Below are positions 1 to 11,944 of a stretch of 64,000 bases of DNA, piece after piece. This DNA is from Orobanche coerulescens. Lineage: Eukaryota > Streptophyta > Magnoliopsida > Lamiales > Orobanchaceae. The first letter of the stretch is position 1. Each line of letters starts with the position of its first letter. The notes beneath the pieces are model-generated. The model was not told the DNA's origin. It saw nothing but the letters and a program-made list of their open reading frames with translations, and ran no database searches. The stretch covers positions 165,083,787 through 165,147,786 of the forward strand of contig CM065805.1 of assembly GCA_033398695.1 (NCBI GenBank). Reading direction: 5' to 3'. The position numbers and the translations under genes were made by a program.

Positions 1-2648
1 ACCCTGAAGAGCAAATCCTACCTTTCAACCCAAAGAGTGTTGGAAATGCTACACATGGATCTCTACGGTCCTGTAGACCCAGTAAGTTTGGGAGGTAAGA
101 AATACTGCATGGTTGTTGTTGATGATTATTCCAGGTATGCTTGGACGATCTTTCTTAGCAAGAAGAAGGAAACAACATCAAAGCTGCCCGAGCTCCTGAG
201 AAAGTTGCAAAATGAAAAGGCATCGAGTATCGTGTGCATTCGTTCCGACAGAGGTACAGAATTTACTAACCGCTTTATAGAGCAATACTGTTCGGAGAAT
301 GGAATACAGCACGAATACTCAGCTGCCCGTACACCTCAACAAAATGGTGTTGCCGAGCGAAAGAATAGGACGTTGAAAGAAGCAACAAGGACAATGATTG
401 CCGCAAGCAAATAGCCACAGCGTTTCTGGGGTGAAGCAACCAATACAGCATGCTACACTCAAAACCGCTATATCGTCAACAAGCACCACAACAAAACATC
501 ATATGAGGTATGGAACAACAAAACTCCGTTAGTTTCGTATTTCCACATTTTTGGATGCAGGTGTTATGTATTGAATAATGGGAAGGACCAACTTAGAACC
601 TTTGATGAGAAATCAGATGAGGGAATATTCGTAGGATACTCCTCCGTCAGCAAAGCTTTCAGAATCTTTAATAAAAGGAAGCTGACGATCGAGGAATCAG
701 TTCATGTAGTGTTTGACGAACCACACCATGACCCTACAGGAGTAGATGATATCACTCAGAACATTCACCATCTATCTATCTTCGATCCTCCAACTCCCAT
801 AGAACCTGTCGTTGATTTAGAAATCAACCCCGCAGCTGTAAGAATCGATGTGGATGAAGCCGACGCTGTACAAGCTGAAGATGTATCCACAGAATCCTTC
901 GATACAGTACGGGATCCTGAATTAGAACCCGACGAAGATGGTTGAGAGATCACCCATAAGAGCTGATCATTGGAAACATAAATGTTGGTGTTTCTACTCG
1001 TAGGAGAATATAGAGTACACAAAGAAATTTACTTTGTGCACAAGAAGAATCTGATGTTGAGATATCACAGTTTCCTGAATGGAAATCTCAATCAGAGCTT
1101 AGAAGACTCAATATGTGCACTATTGCTGTATTCTTAGCCCAGTCCGAACCTGTTTCGACCATAGACGCTCTAAATAATTCCCACTGGATAACATCTATGG
1201 AAGAAGAGCTTAACGGTTTCGAAAGAAACAATGTATAGTATCTTGTACCCAGACCAACACATCAATCGGTTATAGGAACCAAATGGGTATTTCGAAACAA
1301 AAAGGATCGAAATGGACTTATCATAAGGAACACATCCAGACTAGTCGCACAAGGCTATAGTCAGGAGGAAGGCATAGACTATGATGAAACCTTCGCCCCT
1401 GTAGCGAGACTAGAAGCCATTAGGATATTTCTCGCCTTTGCCGCCCATAAGAGTTTTATTGTATATCAAATGGACGTCAAAAGTGCTTTCCTGAATGGAG
1501 ACCTTGCAGAAGAAGTTTATGTTGAACAACCACCAGGGTTTGCCAACACAGATGGTATCGACCTAGTTTACAGGCTAAGGAAAGCGCTGTATGGACTTAA
1601 ACAAGCCCCTAGAGCCTGGTATGAAACCCTGTCCTAGTATCTAACCAACAACGGATTTGAGAAAGGTGCTGTGGACAAGACCTTGTTCAAGATACAGGAA
1701 GGTGATGACCTTCTTATGGTGCCAATCTATGTGGATGATATTATTTTTGGTTCAACTAACCTTGCTTTATGTCAAAGGTTCTCTCATCTCATGCAAAGTA
1801 AATTTGAAATGAGTATGATGGGGGAACTTAGTTATTTTCTAGGTTTGTAGGTAAAGCAGATGCCTACAGGTATTTTCATCAACCAAGAAAAATACAGCAA
1901 GGAGCTTCTCAACAAATTTGGAATGAACACTTCCAAATCCTCGCCAACCCCCATGAGCACTTCCGTGCAAATTAGTGCTGATGAAGCCGGAAAGCCGTTT
2001 GACCAATCACTCTACAAGAAGCTCATTGGTTCGCTCCTGTACCGAATGGCTAGCAGGCCCGATATCCAGTTTTCTGTTGGAGTGTGTGTAAGATATCAAG
2101 TTGCACCTAAGGAATCACACTTCAATACAGCTAAACAAATCCTGAAGTACATTAAAGGAACAGTCGATGCAGGACTATGGTATCCTAAGGAAGGCGGATT
2201 CGATTTAGTTGGATACAGCGACTCGGATTTCGGAGGCTGCAAGCTAGATAGGAAGAGTACAAGTGGAACTTGTCACTTTCTTGGACCTAGACTCATTTCT
2301 TGGTTCAGTAAGAAGGAATTGGCTAATTCTCTTTCCACGGCTGAATCAGTACTATCTTCTTTGGTAGTTCTTTGTATGCAGATCCTTTGGATGCAGCAAC
2401 AGTTGTCAGACTATGGAATCGATGCCAGAGAGACTCCAATCATGTGTGATAGCACGAGTGCAATTGCAATCACGCACAATCCTGTCCTGCACTTGCGCAC
2501 TAAGCATATCAACATGAAGCACCACTTTATAAGGAATCACGTCGAGAACAAGGATGTTCGCCTAGAAAAGGTTCATATAGACGTTCAGCTGGCCGACATC
2601 TTCACCAAGCCGCTCGACACAGCAAGATTCAACATGCTCAGACAATAA
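1..2648 (+). pseudogene. SIR1 copia pol: integrase core, RT, RNase H (decayed)
   Basis: The polyprotein would integrate and copy the element. The integrase core is visible from the window edge: LHMDLYGPV (first Asp), IRSDRGTEF (second Asp) and QQNGVAERKNR (Glu). The RT follows with [37 protein letters not shown] and the catalytic YVDD at 1728-1739. RNase H ends the frame with CDSTSAIAITHNP, HLRTKHINMKHHF and DIFTKPLD. Integrase and RT lie in different frames, with the shift near 943. In-frame stops occur at 412-414, 1236-1238, 1635-1637 and 1848-1850, plus others around 955-1000. The domain order IN-RT-RH is that of Ty1/copia. Protease and gag would lie to the left. The copy is non-functional. 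Confidence 0.9.
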
Positions 2649-3311
2649 TTGGGAATGCTACAGCCAGACTCCCTGTAAGTGATTTACTGTTTTTACTCAA
2701 CAAATTGAGGGGGAACGCTGTAAGACCCAAGAATACAGTATCCAACGTTAATTATTCGTACACTCAGAATCGTCAATACAGCACTATAGCGAGCGAAGAC
2801 ATATGAATCCTACAGCTGACGTGTGCAATAATTAAAGGGGAATATTGTAGGACCCATGAATACAGCATTAATCCTTAAGTTGCTGTATGGAATTTAAAAC
2901 CTATACGTACCTTTTTGAGGGGGAACGCTGTATCGACGCGGAAACAGTACATACTATAGGATTTCGATTCAGTATATATATAATATCATATTATTCCTTT
3001 TAAAATAATTTTTGTCCACGTGCCCTGTTTTTATGTCAAACGTCATGTATATTAAATGCCTTACACGACATTTGGACAACTGAATCTCAAAAGCCGCGAT
3101 GTTTTAAATTGTTTATAGTTTTAAAACCGCCGTTTTAGGCATTTAGGGTGACACAAATGTCAGAAATGGGACCCGCTCATTTCTAAAACATTTTAATGGA
3201 TTAGCGTACCAGTTACACTCAGTCCATCTTAACCGTTGATTTCAAAAACCGGTTCCCATCCCTTAAAATCTGACCATTCGTACTCTGCAAAACCCTATTT
3301 CGCCGCCCAAC
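2649..3311 (+). other. SIR1 spacer between pol and env-like ORF, with two polypurine-like tracts
   Basis: This stretch has no ORF. The tract GAGGGGGAACGCTGTA occurs at about 2707-2722 and again at 2917-2932. Multiple polypurine tracts before the 3' LTR are described for Sireviruses. The short words TACAG and CTGTA recur throughout, as they do in the LTR. The sequence 2649-2930 therefore looks like a duplicated polypurine region rather than a gene. Confidence 0.6.
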
Positions 3312-3319
3312 TATAAAAG
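3312..3319 (+). promoter_or_regulatory. TATA box of the SIR1 env-like ORF
   Basis: TATAAAAG lies 138 bases before the ATG at 3457, in a context typical of plant core promoters and followed by a pyrimidine-rich leader. It suggests that the env-like ORF is transcribed from an internal promoter and not only from the LTR. The motif is seen; promoter activity is inferred. Confidence 0.5.
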
Positions 3320-3456
3320 GACTGAATCTGCCATTAGAGACTCTTTACGCTTTCTGCAAATTCAAGAGTTCTCAAGCAAAAACAGCCTACATACTTTTCT
3401 GCATTTTACTGCATATTTCGATTATTTTCTTGCACTTTTTCTTAAGAAATATTCAA

Positions 3457-6400
3457 ATGGCTGGACAAACTTCTTCTCCTGCTCTGAAGAAAACTGCTAA
3501 CATCATTGATGGCCGGATCTTTTCAAGATCTGTTATCATTGAGCACATTCTGTCTGAAACCAACGATGCAGAACCCATGGAGTACATCATAACTCGGCTT
3601 CGTCAACAAGGTCTCTATCGCCTTGGAAGTCAGACCGCTGATAAGTATGATGCTCATCTGGTTGAGGAGTTTTACCTCAACGCCGCCGTACGCTTTCTGT
3701 CATTGGCCCAAGGAGGTCATGTTGCCGACATCACCGCCACAATCCAGGGAGTTGAGATCTATATTGATAACGATCTGCTCCAGAACATCTACAGGCTACC
3801 CGCTGATGGCCTGACTATAGATCAACTTGAGACATTTGGGTCTCAAGAGCTAATCACTAAATTTTATGGACTGTTCACAGGCTCCAAAGTTGTCGACATG
3901 GTTCAGACTACATGTCACAAGAAAATTTTTTTTGTCTCCCATATGTATATCTTCATGATTTTTGCTGCAGGATAATTGAGAATCGAACCGGTGCGTTCGA
4001 AATGTGTACCAACCTGAGGTTCAGGATGATGGTGTCTATTCTGACCTGTGAAAAGGTCAATTGGTGCCAGATAATCCTGAAGCGCCTGCAAGAGGAGGTG
4101 TGCAAGCCGGCCACCCAGAAGAGATCTTTTGGTTTGATGTTAAACAATATCCTGACGAAATGCGGACTGTCGCAATCCGCTGATGCTAAGAAGAATAACC
4201 CCAGGATATACCTAGGAGGCGTCAAGCCTACTGCGTATAATCAAACCACTATGGTCTGCAACCATCCAAAACCTGGAAGTATGCCAGTTTCTGCAAATCC
4301 AGGAGATGAGTCCTTGAAGTTCCAGGAAGTGGAATCTTCAAAGAAGAGAAAGAGGTCTCACAGCAAGAAACCCACTGCTGGTGAGAAGCCCAAGAAGAGA
4401 CTTAGGAGGCTTTCTAAAGTCAAAACTGCCAAGCCCTCTGAAGAAGTCTCCCCCGGGGCTCAACCCACTGAAACACAACCCCAGGGCCCAACCCCTGTGG
4501 AAGAGGTGTCTCCTACTGTATCGACAGTAGATCCTGAGCCTTTGGCGGCTAGGACGGATAATGAGACATCTGCCAACGAACAAGACTTTAGCGAGTCGGC
4601 TGCCCATTTGGAGCCAACAGCTACTTCTCCTCTGCGGGATCCCACACCCGTACAAGATCCATCTTCTTTCAGGGCACCATCCCCTGTAAGGAGTCCCACT
4701 TCCATACAGGATCCCATACCTGTACAGGAATCCCTCGCTACAGCGTCTCCAGGCGTTGTATGTAGTCCCTCCCCCTGACTCCATCATTCATAAGACCCTT
4801 CTTTCTGTTCAAATTGAACATGATTACGAAAGATTTCTCACATGGAAAGGCTACAGGCTAGCTCCGTACGAAACATTGTACAACTGGAGCGATTGGAGCC
4901 AAGAAGAAAGATTCGTCTCAGAAGTGACGGACTCAATGGAAATTGAAGCCCTGATCCGATGGGAAAATGCCTTATGCAAAGAGATGATTGAAAGCCATCT
5001 GTTACAGAAATCTGACGCTAGAAGGAAAGGAAAGGACAAGTCAGAAGACTCTCCCACACATCCAAAAGACGACGACAATGACTCAGACGACGACGACGAT
5101 GCTTTTCAAGCTGGTCTGAGGATGAGTCGTGAAGAGGCTCAACCTAGAGACGCCTCTCCACCCAAAGGTGACGAAGGGCCATCTACTCGAAGCAATCCGC
5201 CCTCGCCACAACAAGAGTTAATTCCCGACGAAGAGGAATCAGTCCCTCCAGTCGAGGAAGTTGAAACAATTTTGGAACAGGAACCTGAGCCTGCTACCAC
5301 CGAAGAAGTTGTACCTGAAAGACAACAGGAGGATTCAGTCCCTCCTGTATCCATGTCTACTGAAGAAACTTCGCAACAGGAAGCCACTCAACCCCCTGTC
5401 GCCGAACTAGAACCAGCTGCTCCCGCCCCTTCAACCGTGGAATCCGAGGACGGTATCGAACCTGAGGATGTCCAACTTACTTCACGCCCAAACGTGAACG
5501 TAAGGAGGTTGAACAGCTCTGAAGACTTTGCTCAACCAGATTCTCCTATCTCTGCCACTAGGAAAGAGCGCCTGCGCGCACTTGGTCTTCAAACTGTATT
5601 CATTCAAGATGCAGTGAATGCTCTGTCTTCCGTTGAGAAAGCATTAAATTGGATGCATACTTCTGCTGTGGAGGAGATGACCACTCTACAACATGAAGTA
5701 TCTCGTGTTGTCGAGGCATTCGTTCTTCTGCCAGAAGTTTTCAAACAAGCTTTGAAAATCATGGAAGACAAGCAGAAGCAACTCCTGAAGGAAGAAGCAA
5801 CAAAAACAAGAATAGCTGAAGCCAAGACCGCATGTGCCATGATTGAAAACAGCTCTCAATTGCGCGCCCACGACAAATGTATCAAGGATATGTCGCAGAC
5901 GCTTTCCACCCTTGTAGAGAGAATGACTAATATCGAGACGAAACAGGATGCTGCACTTGAAATCTTAAAAAGTCTTGATGAAGCCAAAAAGGGGGAAGAG
6001 GCAAGAGAAGCTGCTAGGAGAATCAAGCTACAGCAAGAAAGGGAATTCACGGCCGCTCAAGACAGCATCACTTCCGAGTTAAACAAGCTAGCCCCTCACT
6101 CCCAAAGTTTTAAGATTTCAGGCTCCCGACCTGAATTTCATGATCCAAATGTCCCGTGGCAAAGTCTAATCCAGAGACCTTCTGAAATTCGTCTGCCAAC
6201 CAACCGCCATCCTACTGCCGATGAAGTGAAGCAATGGAAGAAAAATGAACTGATGAGATACTTTGTCAAACTCATCAGGGAATCCGCCATCTTCAAGAGC
6301 TATAAAATGTTAGCAGAGGCCGCAGACAAATTTATGAAGATGTTAGAAGATGGAAAACTCCCTCTCCAGCTTGATATGAAATCCAAACACAAAAGAGGAG

Positions 6401-6495
6401 ATTGGATCACCCATCCAGAAGACTGGATTCTTGCCTTTGATCGATCCTATGAAGGAAGAGCTATATACCAGGATCGAGGCAACGATTCTCTATAG
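3457..6495 (+). pseudogene. SIR1 env-like ORF, about 1,000 codons, two frameshifts
   Basis: The frame starts at ATG 3457 (MAGQTSSPALKK), shifts near 3915-3960 and again near 4756-4778, then runs open to the stop at 6495. The N-terminal part is globular. The middle is Lys/Arg-rich (SSKKRKRSHSKK, a nuclear-localisation-like stretch), then Pro/Ser/Thr-rich with repeats of the type PTPVQDP. An acidic stretch (DDDNDSDDDDD) and a long Glu/Pro region follow. The C-terminal third is rich in Glu, Lys, Gln and Ala with heptad-like spacing (about 5600-6060), suggesting coiled coil. I see no convincing signal peptide or membrane anchor. The position after pol matches Sirevirus env-like genes. The sequence does not show that it is a fusion protein; the basic and acidic composition would also suit a nuclear or structural role. 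Confidence 0.7.
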
Positions 6496-7052
6496 AACTG
6501 GTGGCGTGGTACCGAGAATGATCCAGGGAGAATGCCATGGAGGCATGCGGACTACAGATAGGAGCTGAAATCTCTGTATATTATTCTTGTTTTGTAATTT
6601 TTCACTTCGAAACAGCAAACCATGTACTCAATTTATTTTGTATATCAATAAAAGTGTTTGTTTGTCTTGAAAGATTACAACTCGTAATCTACTGCATTGA
6701 TGCATGATTACTTAAATTGTTTAACAATCTCAAGTATACAAACTTGATTGAAAATAAAGCTGTACGAACTAGTCTACGAAGAGTTCACGATTTCAGTTGT
6801 AAGCTTAGAATACATTGTAAGATTGTGCCTGCGCGCCAATTATAAGCTTAAGTTGTAAAAATCCTTAACTGTATCAAACTCGCCTGCGAGCAGTTCATCA
6901 TTTAGACTAAGACAGACCTTTTGACAAAAGACCAAGAAATCAGCCAGAAGACATCAAAGAAGATCACTTCATGAAGAAGGTTTTGGCATCATCAAGAAGA
7001 CTTGAACAGTTAAAAAAAGTAAGTCTTGGCAAATTGTCAAAAAGGGGGAAAT
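6496..7052 (+). other. SIR1 env-like 3' UTR and polypurine tract
   Basis: No ORF is seen. A poly(A) signal AATAAA lies at 6647-6652, about 150 bases after the env-like stop. The final polypurine tract AAAAAGGGGGAAAT (about 7039-7052) directly abuts the LTR start and would prime plus-strand synthesis. Confidence 0.7.
6647..6652 (+). terminator. Poly(A) signal of the SIR1 env-like unit
   Basis: AATAAA in a T-rich context downstream of the env-like stop codon. With the TATA box at 3312 it frames the ORF as a separate transcription unit. Confidence 0.45.
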
Positions 7053-8202
7053 TGTTGGGAAAACAAGAACCCTGTATCGAAACAGCCGGGATATCCAATC
7101 CCTGTATCGAATGGTATTTAATAAAGAGGTTTTGACATATATGCCAATCCGCATACAGTAAAGGAAAACTGTATCGAAGCATTGAGGCATTATCCTGTAT
7201 CGAAGACCTGCCTCGAATCAGCATATAGTGAAACCCTTCAGTACAGCAAGAAGTCTTATAAAAGACCAAGTATGGAAACTGTCTCGAAACTCAAATACAG
7301 TTATCTTCCATACAGCTAACAACAGGACAAAGAAGGAATCTCCAGAAGTCAAGTCCCGTTGAATAAAGAAGTATTTAAATACTCAAGGATAAAGTATTTA
7401 AATACTGTCAGTCAACAGATCTTCAAATCCCGCTAAATCCGGATCGTGCTATAATCCCGTTGGAACGGAATCTCACTCAAACGGATATATCTCAACGGAT
7501 ATATGTTTCAGAGACTATATATATCACATCAAGATGCTGAAGATCAGTTACCCAAGCTATCGAAATTATTATCAGAGCAAAACATATCTCCAAAGCTTAC
7601 TGCAACTCAGATAAAAAGAGATATACAGTGCTCATCATTCTGAACAACACTTCATTAGCTGAAAGCTCTTAAAGTCAAAGTTGTTGTTCACCATATGTTC
7701 TATACTTTGAACAAACAGCCCTGTCTGGACTGAGCAATATGTGCTTCTCCGGAACTGTGTGTGAAGGATATTCATTGAAGAAGACGAAGCTTCAGAACTG
7801 TGTGTGAAGAAGCAAGTCAAAGCATTAGCTCAAAACCAATCTGTGTGAACGGTTGAAGCTAAGATCTTTATATCAATCTGTGTGAACGATATATTGATTG
7901 TTTGTTGTTATAATTACGTAGTTGTGTACGTAGTAATTATAATAAACTTTTTACTCCTGTGTGGAGGACTAGTGGACGTAGAGGGGTTTACCTCGAACCA
8001 CTTTAATTACTGTGTTATTTACATTCAGTTTTTACTGTTTTAATTACTGTGATTAATTAAGTATACACTATACATCTAGTTGCTGTATCCACAGCAACCT
8101 ACTGTATCTAAGACTTCCGCTACGCACTCAGATTTAAAATCCATACAGTTTGTTGTTTAAACTATTTTCCCAAACTGTATCCAGTATACTTAGTGGCCAA
8201 CA
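7053..8202 (+). repeat. SIR1 3' LTR
   Basis: It begins TGTTGGGAAAACAAG immediately after the polypurine tract and ends TTAGTGGCCAACA, giving TGTTGG/CCAACA inverted ends over 1,150 bp. The U3 part holds four copies of CTGTATCGAA (7072, 7102, 7169, 7195) and one variant (7279). A TATA box TATAAAAG lies at 7257-7264. Confidence 0.85.
7072..7204 (+). promoter_or_regulatory. SIR1 U3 repeat array CTGTATCGAA, upstream of TATA at 7257
   Basis: Four exact copies of a 10-mer in 133 bp end 52 bases before TATAAAAG. This is a likely upstream promoter element array of the LTR. The CG in each copy is intact. Confidence 0.55.
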
Positions 8203-10290
8203 CAACTCACCCACAAAACAGTTCACACCCACCACCTCCAGTAAAGCAGATTCTTCTACCGCCACAGCCACCGGAACCGCTGCCAACATCAACTGATTTC
8301 GCCGCCGACACCACCGAATATTAATTCAATAAGTGGTGTTTCGAGCTTGGGTGGTTTCGTTGTTGTTTTAGTGGTTCCGCCGCCGACATACCAAACTTGA
8401 AATCTCAAACAATTTTCTTATAAAAAATTAAACAACTAAAACATTTCTATTCAAAATAGCATACCTACAAACCATGAGATATCCAAAACATTATAAAATC
8501 AAATTGTTAATTCCCACTAAATCTTTAAAAAATAAAGATGACATCAAGTTCTTTATGGCCAAAATAATGGATCGATTGCCAAGATGGGTTTTAAATATTG
8601 ATGAGTATCAAAATAATTGAGCTAAGGGTGTCCACATCGTTGGTTCTACCTTCTCGACCACTGAAACCTCACCACCATCGCCATAACCATCGTCGGCCAA
8701 TGAAATATCCAGATCTGAACGCAAAACCAAAACCCGAGTTTGTAACTTACTTATAAGCTCGAAACACATTCTACAGGATACCCGAGATTCCAATGATGGA
8801 GGTTTGTTGGTGGTGGTTTGGCGACAAAGGTGTGGTTACGTGGTGGTTTTGGCCGGTGTTTGGTGGATGATGGTTTAGTGAGAGAAATGAAAGGGTCATA
8901 TATGTTTGTGATGAGAAAAAAAAAGTTTGTTTTTGTGGGTGGATGATACAACTTATAAGTACTTAATTTTGTTAGATAAAATAAAATTAAAGAAAATAAT
9001 ATGAAAGGACAAAAATACCCTCTTATTTAACAGTCAAACTAACGGAGTTAGGAAATTCGGCTCAAATCCGAAATGAGTGTTTCACTGTTTGGGGCAATTC
9101 TATATATACTCAATTTAAACATAATAATTTCATATTTCCTTAACAAATTCTTTAAAGGCATTGTACTTGTGCACTAAAAATTTGTGTTTTCGGGGAAATA
9201 TGGTATTTTGATTTTCAGATTGGGTAGATATGGAATTATACTTTCACTTTTGGACCAAACCTAAAACTTTTTTAAAATTTGGACTGAAAATGAAATACCC
9301 AGCAAACCAAAAGGACTAAAAATGTAGTTAACTCTAATTTTAAAGGATAGTAAATTCAAGTCTGCCAATTCAAAATGGAAGACAATGCAAAGATGATAGA
9401 CATTAAAAAAATTGATTATAGCCCAGAAAAATAAAGATGGTTTTAACTAATTTTAAAAATTTACAAATTTAAAAATTTGAGGTTATACAGTTTTGAGAAC
9501 ACACACCACGAATTACATGCACATGACACAAAATAACATTACTTACATAAAAAAAATACTCTACGAACAACTAAGAGCAAATTTTTTTACATCTAAAAAA
9601 TATAAACAACTAAGGAATAAGAGTGAAATATGTAATAAAAGTCATAATATTTGCGATAAGAATTTTAAAGTATAAAAATGTGTGAGAAAAATTAATTCAA
9701 ATACGTAGCATCGTAGGCGTAATAAGTGTTTGATTAAATGGCAACAAATCATTCATTTTAGATGATCGTACATGTTTGGTAACTTGACTATATAGATATC
9801 AATTCGACATCTTAATATGTTATATATGAACCCATTGTTTGAAATCAACCTCATATAGTACCGCACATATTGACGCTAGGATGCACCACCGAATAATCTA
9901 TATATGATAGTTCGATGCTACTAATTAAAAAGTAGTTCGTATTGATTTCTGTAAACACGAACAAATGTTTTGCTTCAGTGAGATATATTCCATCTTAAGA
10001 AATGCATATGTAATTTTTTTATGGTGTTAGTATCATGGATAAATATGTTGCACATTTTGAGTACAAGTCATTTTAACCTGTCAATAACCCAGCCTAAGCC
10101 ATACTTGATATTAAATACGTTATATAAAAATACGATGTTTTAGCTTAGAATGATTTCACCCAAAAACAAAAACTGTGAACGCTCGGGCCTTGAAATAATA
10201 TGTAATATAAATATGATATTCTATATTATCAAAAATAAAGTACTCGTGCTTTACGGTGAATAAAGCCCATGCATCGCACGGGCCATGATG
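8203..10290. repeat. R1 repeat copy 1 (right part), unclassified
   Basis: It is collinear with 10630-11150, 11945-12776 and 20549-21200. Shared landmarks are the GCCGCCGACACCACCGAAT block, the CGCCGCCGACATACCAAAC block and a right-hand near-palindrome at 10265-10283 (GCCCATGCATCGCACGGGC). It contains no convincing ORF. The 9500-10080 part is absent from copy 3. The terminal hairpin resembles the subterminal hairpins of plant Helitrons, but no canonical CTRR end follows, so the class stays open. SIR1 is inserted at its left side. Confidence 0.55.
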
Positions 10291-10560
10291 TCTCATATAT
10301 ATATAGTTGAGTTCCATGTATTAATGTGAGCATTTATGTCATAAGCTAGAGTCGTTCATAGCAATTGAAATATTGTTAATCTCTAAAGCTTTTTTAAAAG
10401 CTTTAAAGAGATTTTACAAACCACAATTAAAAAAAATGCAAGAATAAAAAACGTATTCATACCTGTTCATTGCCATAAGCTAAATTAATTCAACCAACTA
10501 AAATATGTCAAAGCCTCATTATTAAATTTAAGAATTTCTATAGACATACCACACAAAGCA
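10291..10560. other. AT-rich spacer, nothing recognised
   Basis: A low-complexity AT-rich stretch between R1 copies 1 and 2. No ORF, RNA gene or element end was seen. Confidence 0.4.
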
Positions 10561-11150
10561 TGTTTATTGTTTAACTCTTTCAAGTTCTCATATGAAGTAT
10601 TTATACTCACTTATAAACAAACCCAAAAGTCACACAACTCACCCACAAAACAAGTTACTCTCACCACCTCCAGTAAAGCAGATTTTTCTGCCGCCACAGC
10701 CACCGGAACTGCTGCCAACATCAACTGCTTCCGTCGCCGACACCACCGAATATTAATTCAATAGGTGGTGTTTTGAGCTTCGGTGGTATCGTTGTTTTAG
10801 TGGTTCCGCCGCCGACATACCAAACTTGAAATCTCAAGCAATTTTCTTATAAACAATTAAACAACTAAAACGTTTTTATTCAAAATAGCCTACAAATACC
10901 TACAAACCATGAGATTTCCAAAACATTATAAAATCAAATTGTCAATTCCCACCAAATCTTTAAAAATAAAGATGACATCGAGTTCTTTATAGCCAAAATA
11001 ATGGATTGATTGCCAAGATGGGTTTTCAATATTGATGAGTATCAAAGTAATTGAGCTAAGGGTGTCCACATCATTGGTTCTACCTTATCGACTACCGAAA
11101 CCCCACCACCATCGCCATAACCATCGTCGGCCACTGAAATATCCACTATT
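10561..11150. repeat. R1 repeat copy 2 (left part)
   Basis: It shares the CACACAACTCACCCACAAAA start and the two GCCGCCGAC blocks with copy 1, then diverges near 11147. Because it is not interrupted at CACAACTCAC, it shows what the SIR1 target looked like before insertion. Confidence 0.55.
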
Positions 11151-11944
11151 AATACTATTGTCTCGGTTTGATCTTTTTATACTCTTATTTATTACCTTGC
11201 ATCTTATTTATTATTGTGTTTGTGTTGTTACTTGGATTGGGACTTAGGTAACTTTTAAATTATGTTTGGTTTTTTATTTGCATTGGGCCTCTAGAGTATG
11301 TTTTATTTGTGTGTAGCCCTGTAGGAGCAGTTTGATATTTTGTTATCTGCTTCAATATGATGTTTTTGCATGGACGCAGTGATAATACTCAGTTCCTGTT
11401 CATGGCCCGTGCGATGCACCATTTTTGTTTTTGAATAAACTATTGAACTGTTGCTTATGTCTAAAACTCAAATTTTTTATTTGTTATTATAATTTACAAA
11501 TGGCTTCAAGCTAAAATTATATACCTTTTCCTTTCTATTCATTATTCAAGTTGATATTTTAATATGCCGTATTTTGTTATTTTAGCAAACTGTTTTAATT
11601 TTACTGCTCAAATTGAATGTACTAAAACTCACCGCTACAAAAGAGCGTTATTTTTCCTTTATCGGTAACATTGTTCCTACATTAATTGTAGAGTACCAAC
11701 GTTGTTATTCATGCAAGTGATGCAAGCCTATTCTTACATAGTTCACTACTAATCTTTGTCCGATTGCTCATCATAGTTACGCATTACCAAATGTAATCTT
11801 TTAGTAGCTTACCGATGAAGCAACACTCTATATTATTCTTTGGTGTCAAAAGTTGTAGCATTTCTTTGTCAATACTGCGTATATGTAAAAGTTAGTGTAA
11901 TCATGTATAATAATGCCACATAAACTGTATAAAAACCGTTACAA
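11151..11944. other. Unassigned AT-rich sequence
   Basis: No ORF or element end was recognised. At 11402-11424 lies GGCCCGTGCGATGCACC, which is the reverse complement of the right-end palindrome of R1. It may mark the end of an inverted R1-related element. Confidence 0.35.

Larger units (their letters stand above)
1..8202 (+). mobile_element. SIR1: Sirevirus-type Ty1/copia retrotransposon, 5' part outside the window
   Basis: The order is pol (integrase, reverse transcriptase, RNase H), a spacer with polypurine-like tracts, a large ORF in the envelope-like position, a final polypurine tract and a 3' LTR. An extra ORF after a copia pol and repeated polypurine tracts are known hallmarks of plant Sireviruses. 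The element ends TGTTGG...CCAACA and sits in an R1 repeat: the sequence right of the LTR (caactcaccc) also occurs unbroken near 10637. The 5' LTR and gag lie off the left edge, so the target duplication cannot be checked. Pol is decayed, so this copy cannot move by itself. Confidence 0.85.

Noticed and set aside
3457..6495. Calling the SIR1 extra ORF a true envelope glycoprotein
   Set aside because: No signal peptide, fusion peptide or membrane anchor is evident; only the position is env-like.
8608..8951. Minus-strand frames of about 60 codons in R1
   Set aside because: Pro/His-rich low-complexity translation, not conserved as an open frame between the R1 copies.
10265..10290. Helitron 3' terminus
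   Set aside because: The hairpin is present, but the expected CTRR within 10-15 bases is not; copies read CTCAT and CTCGT.
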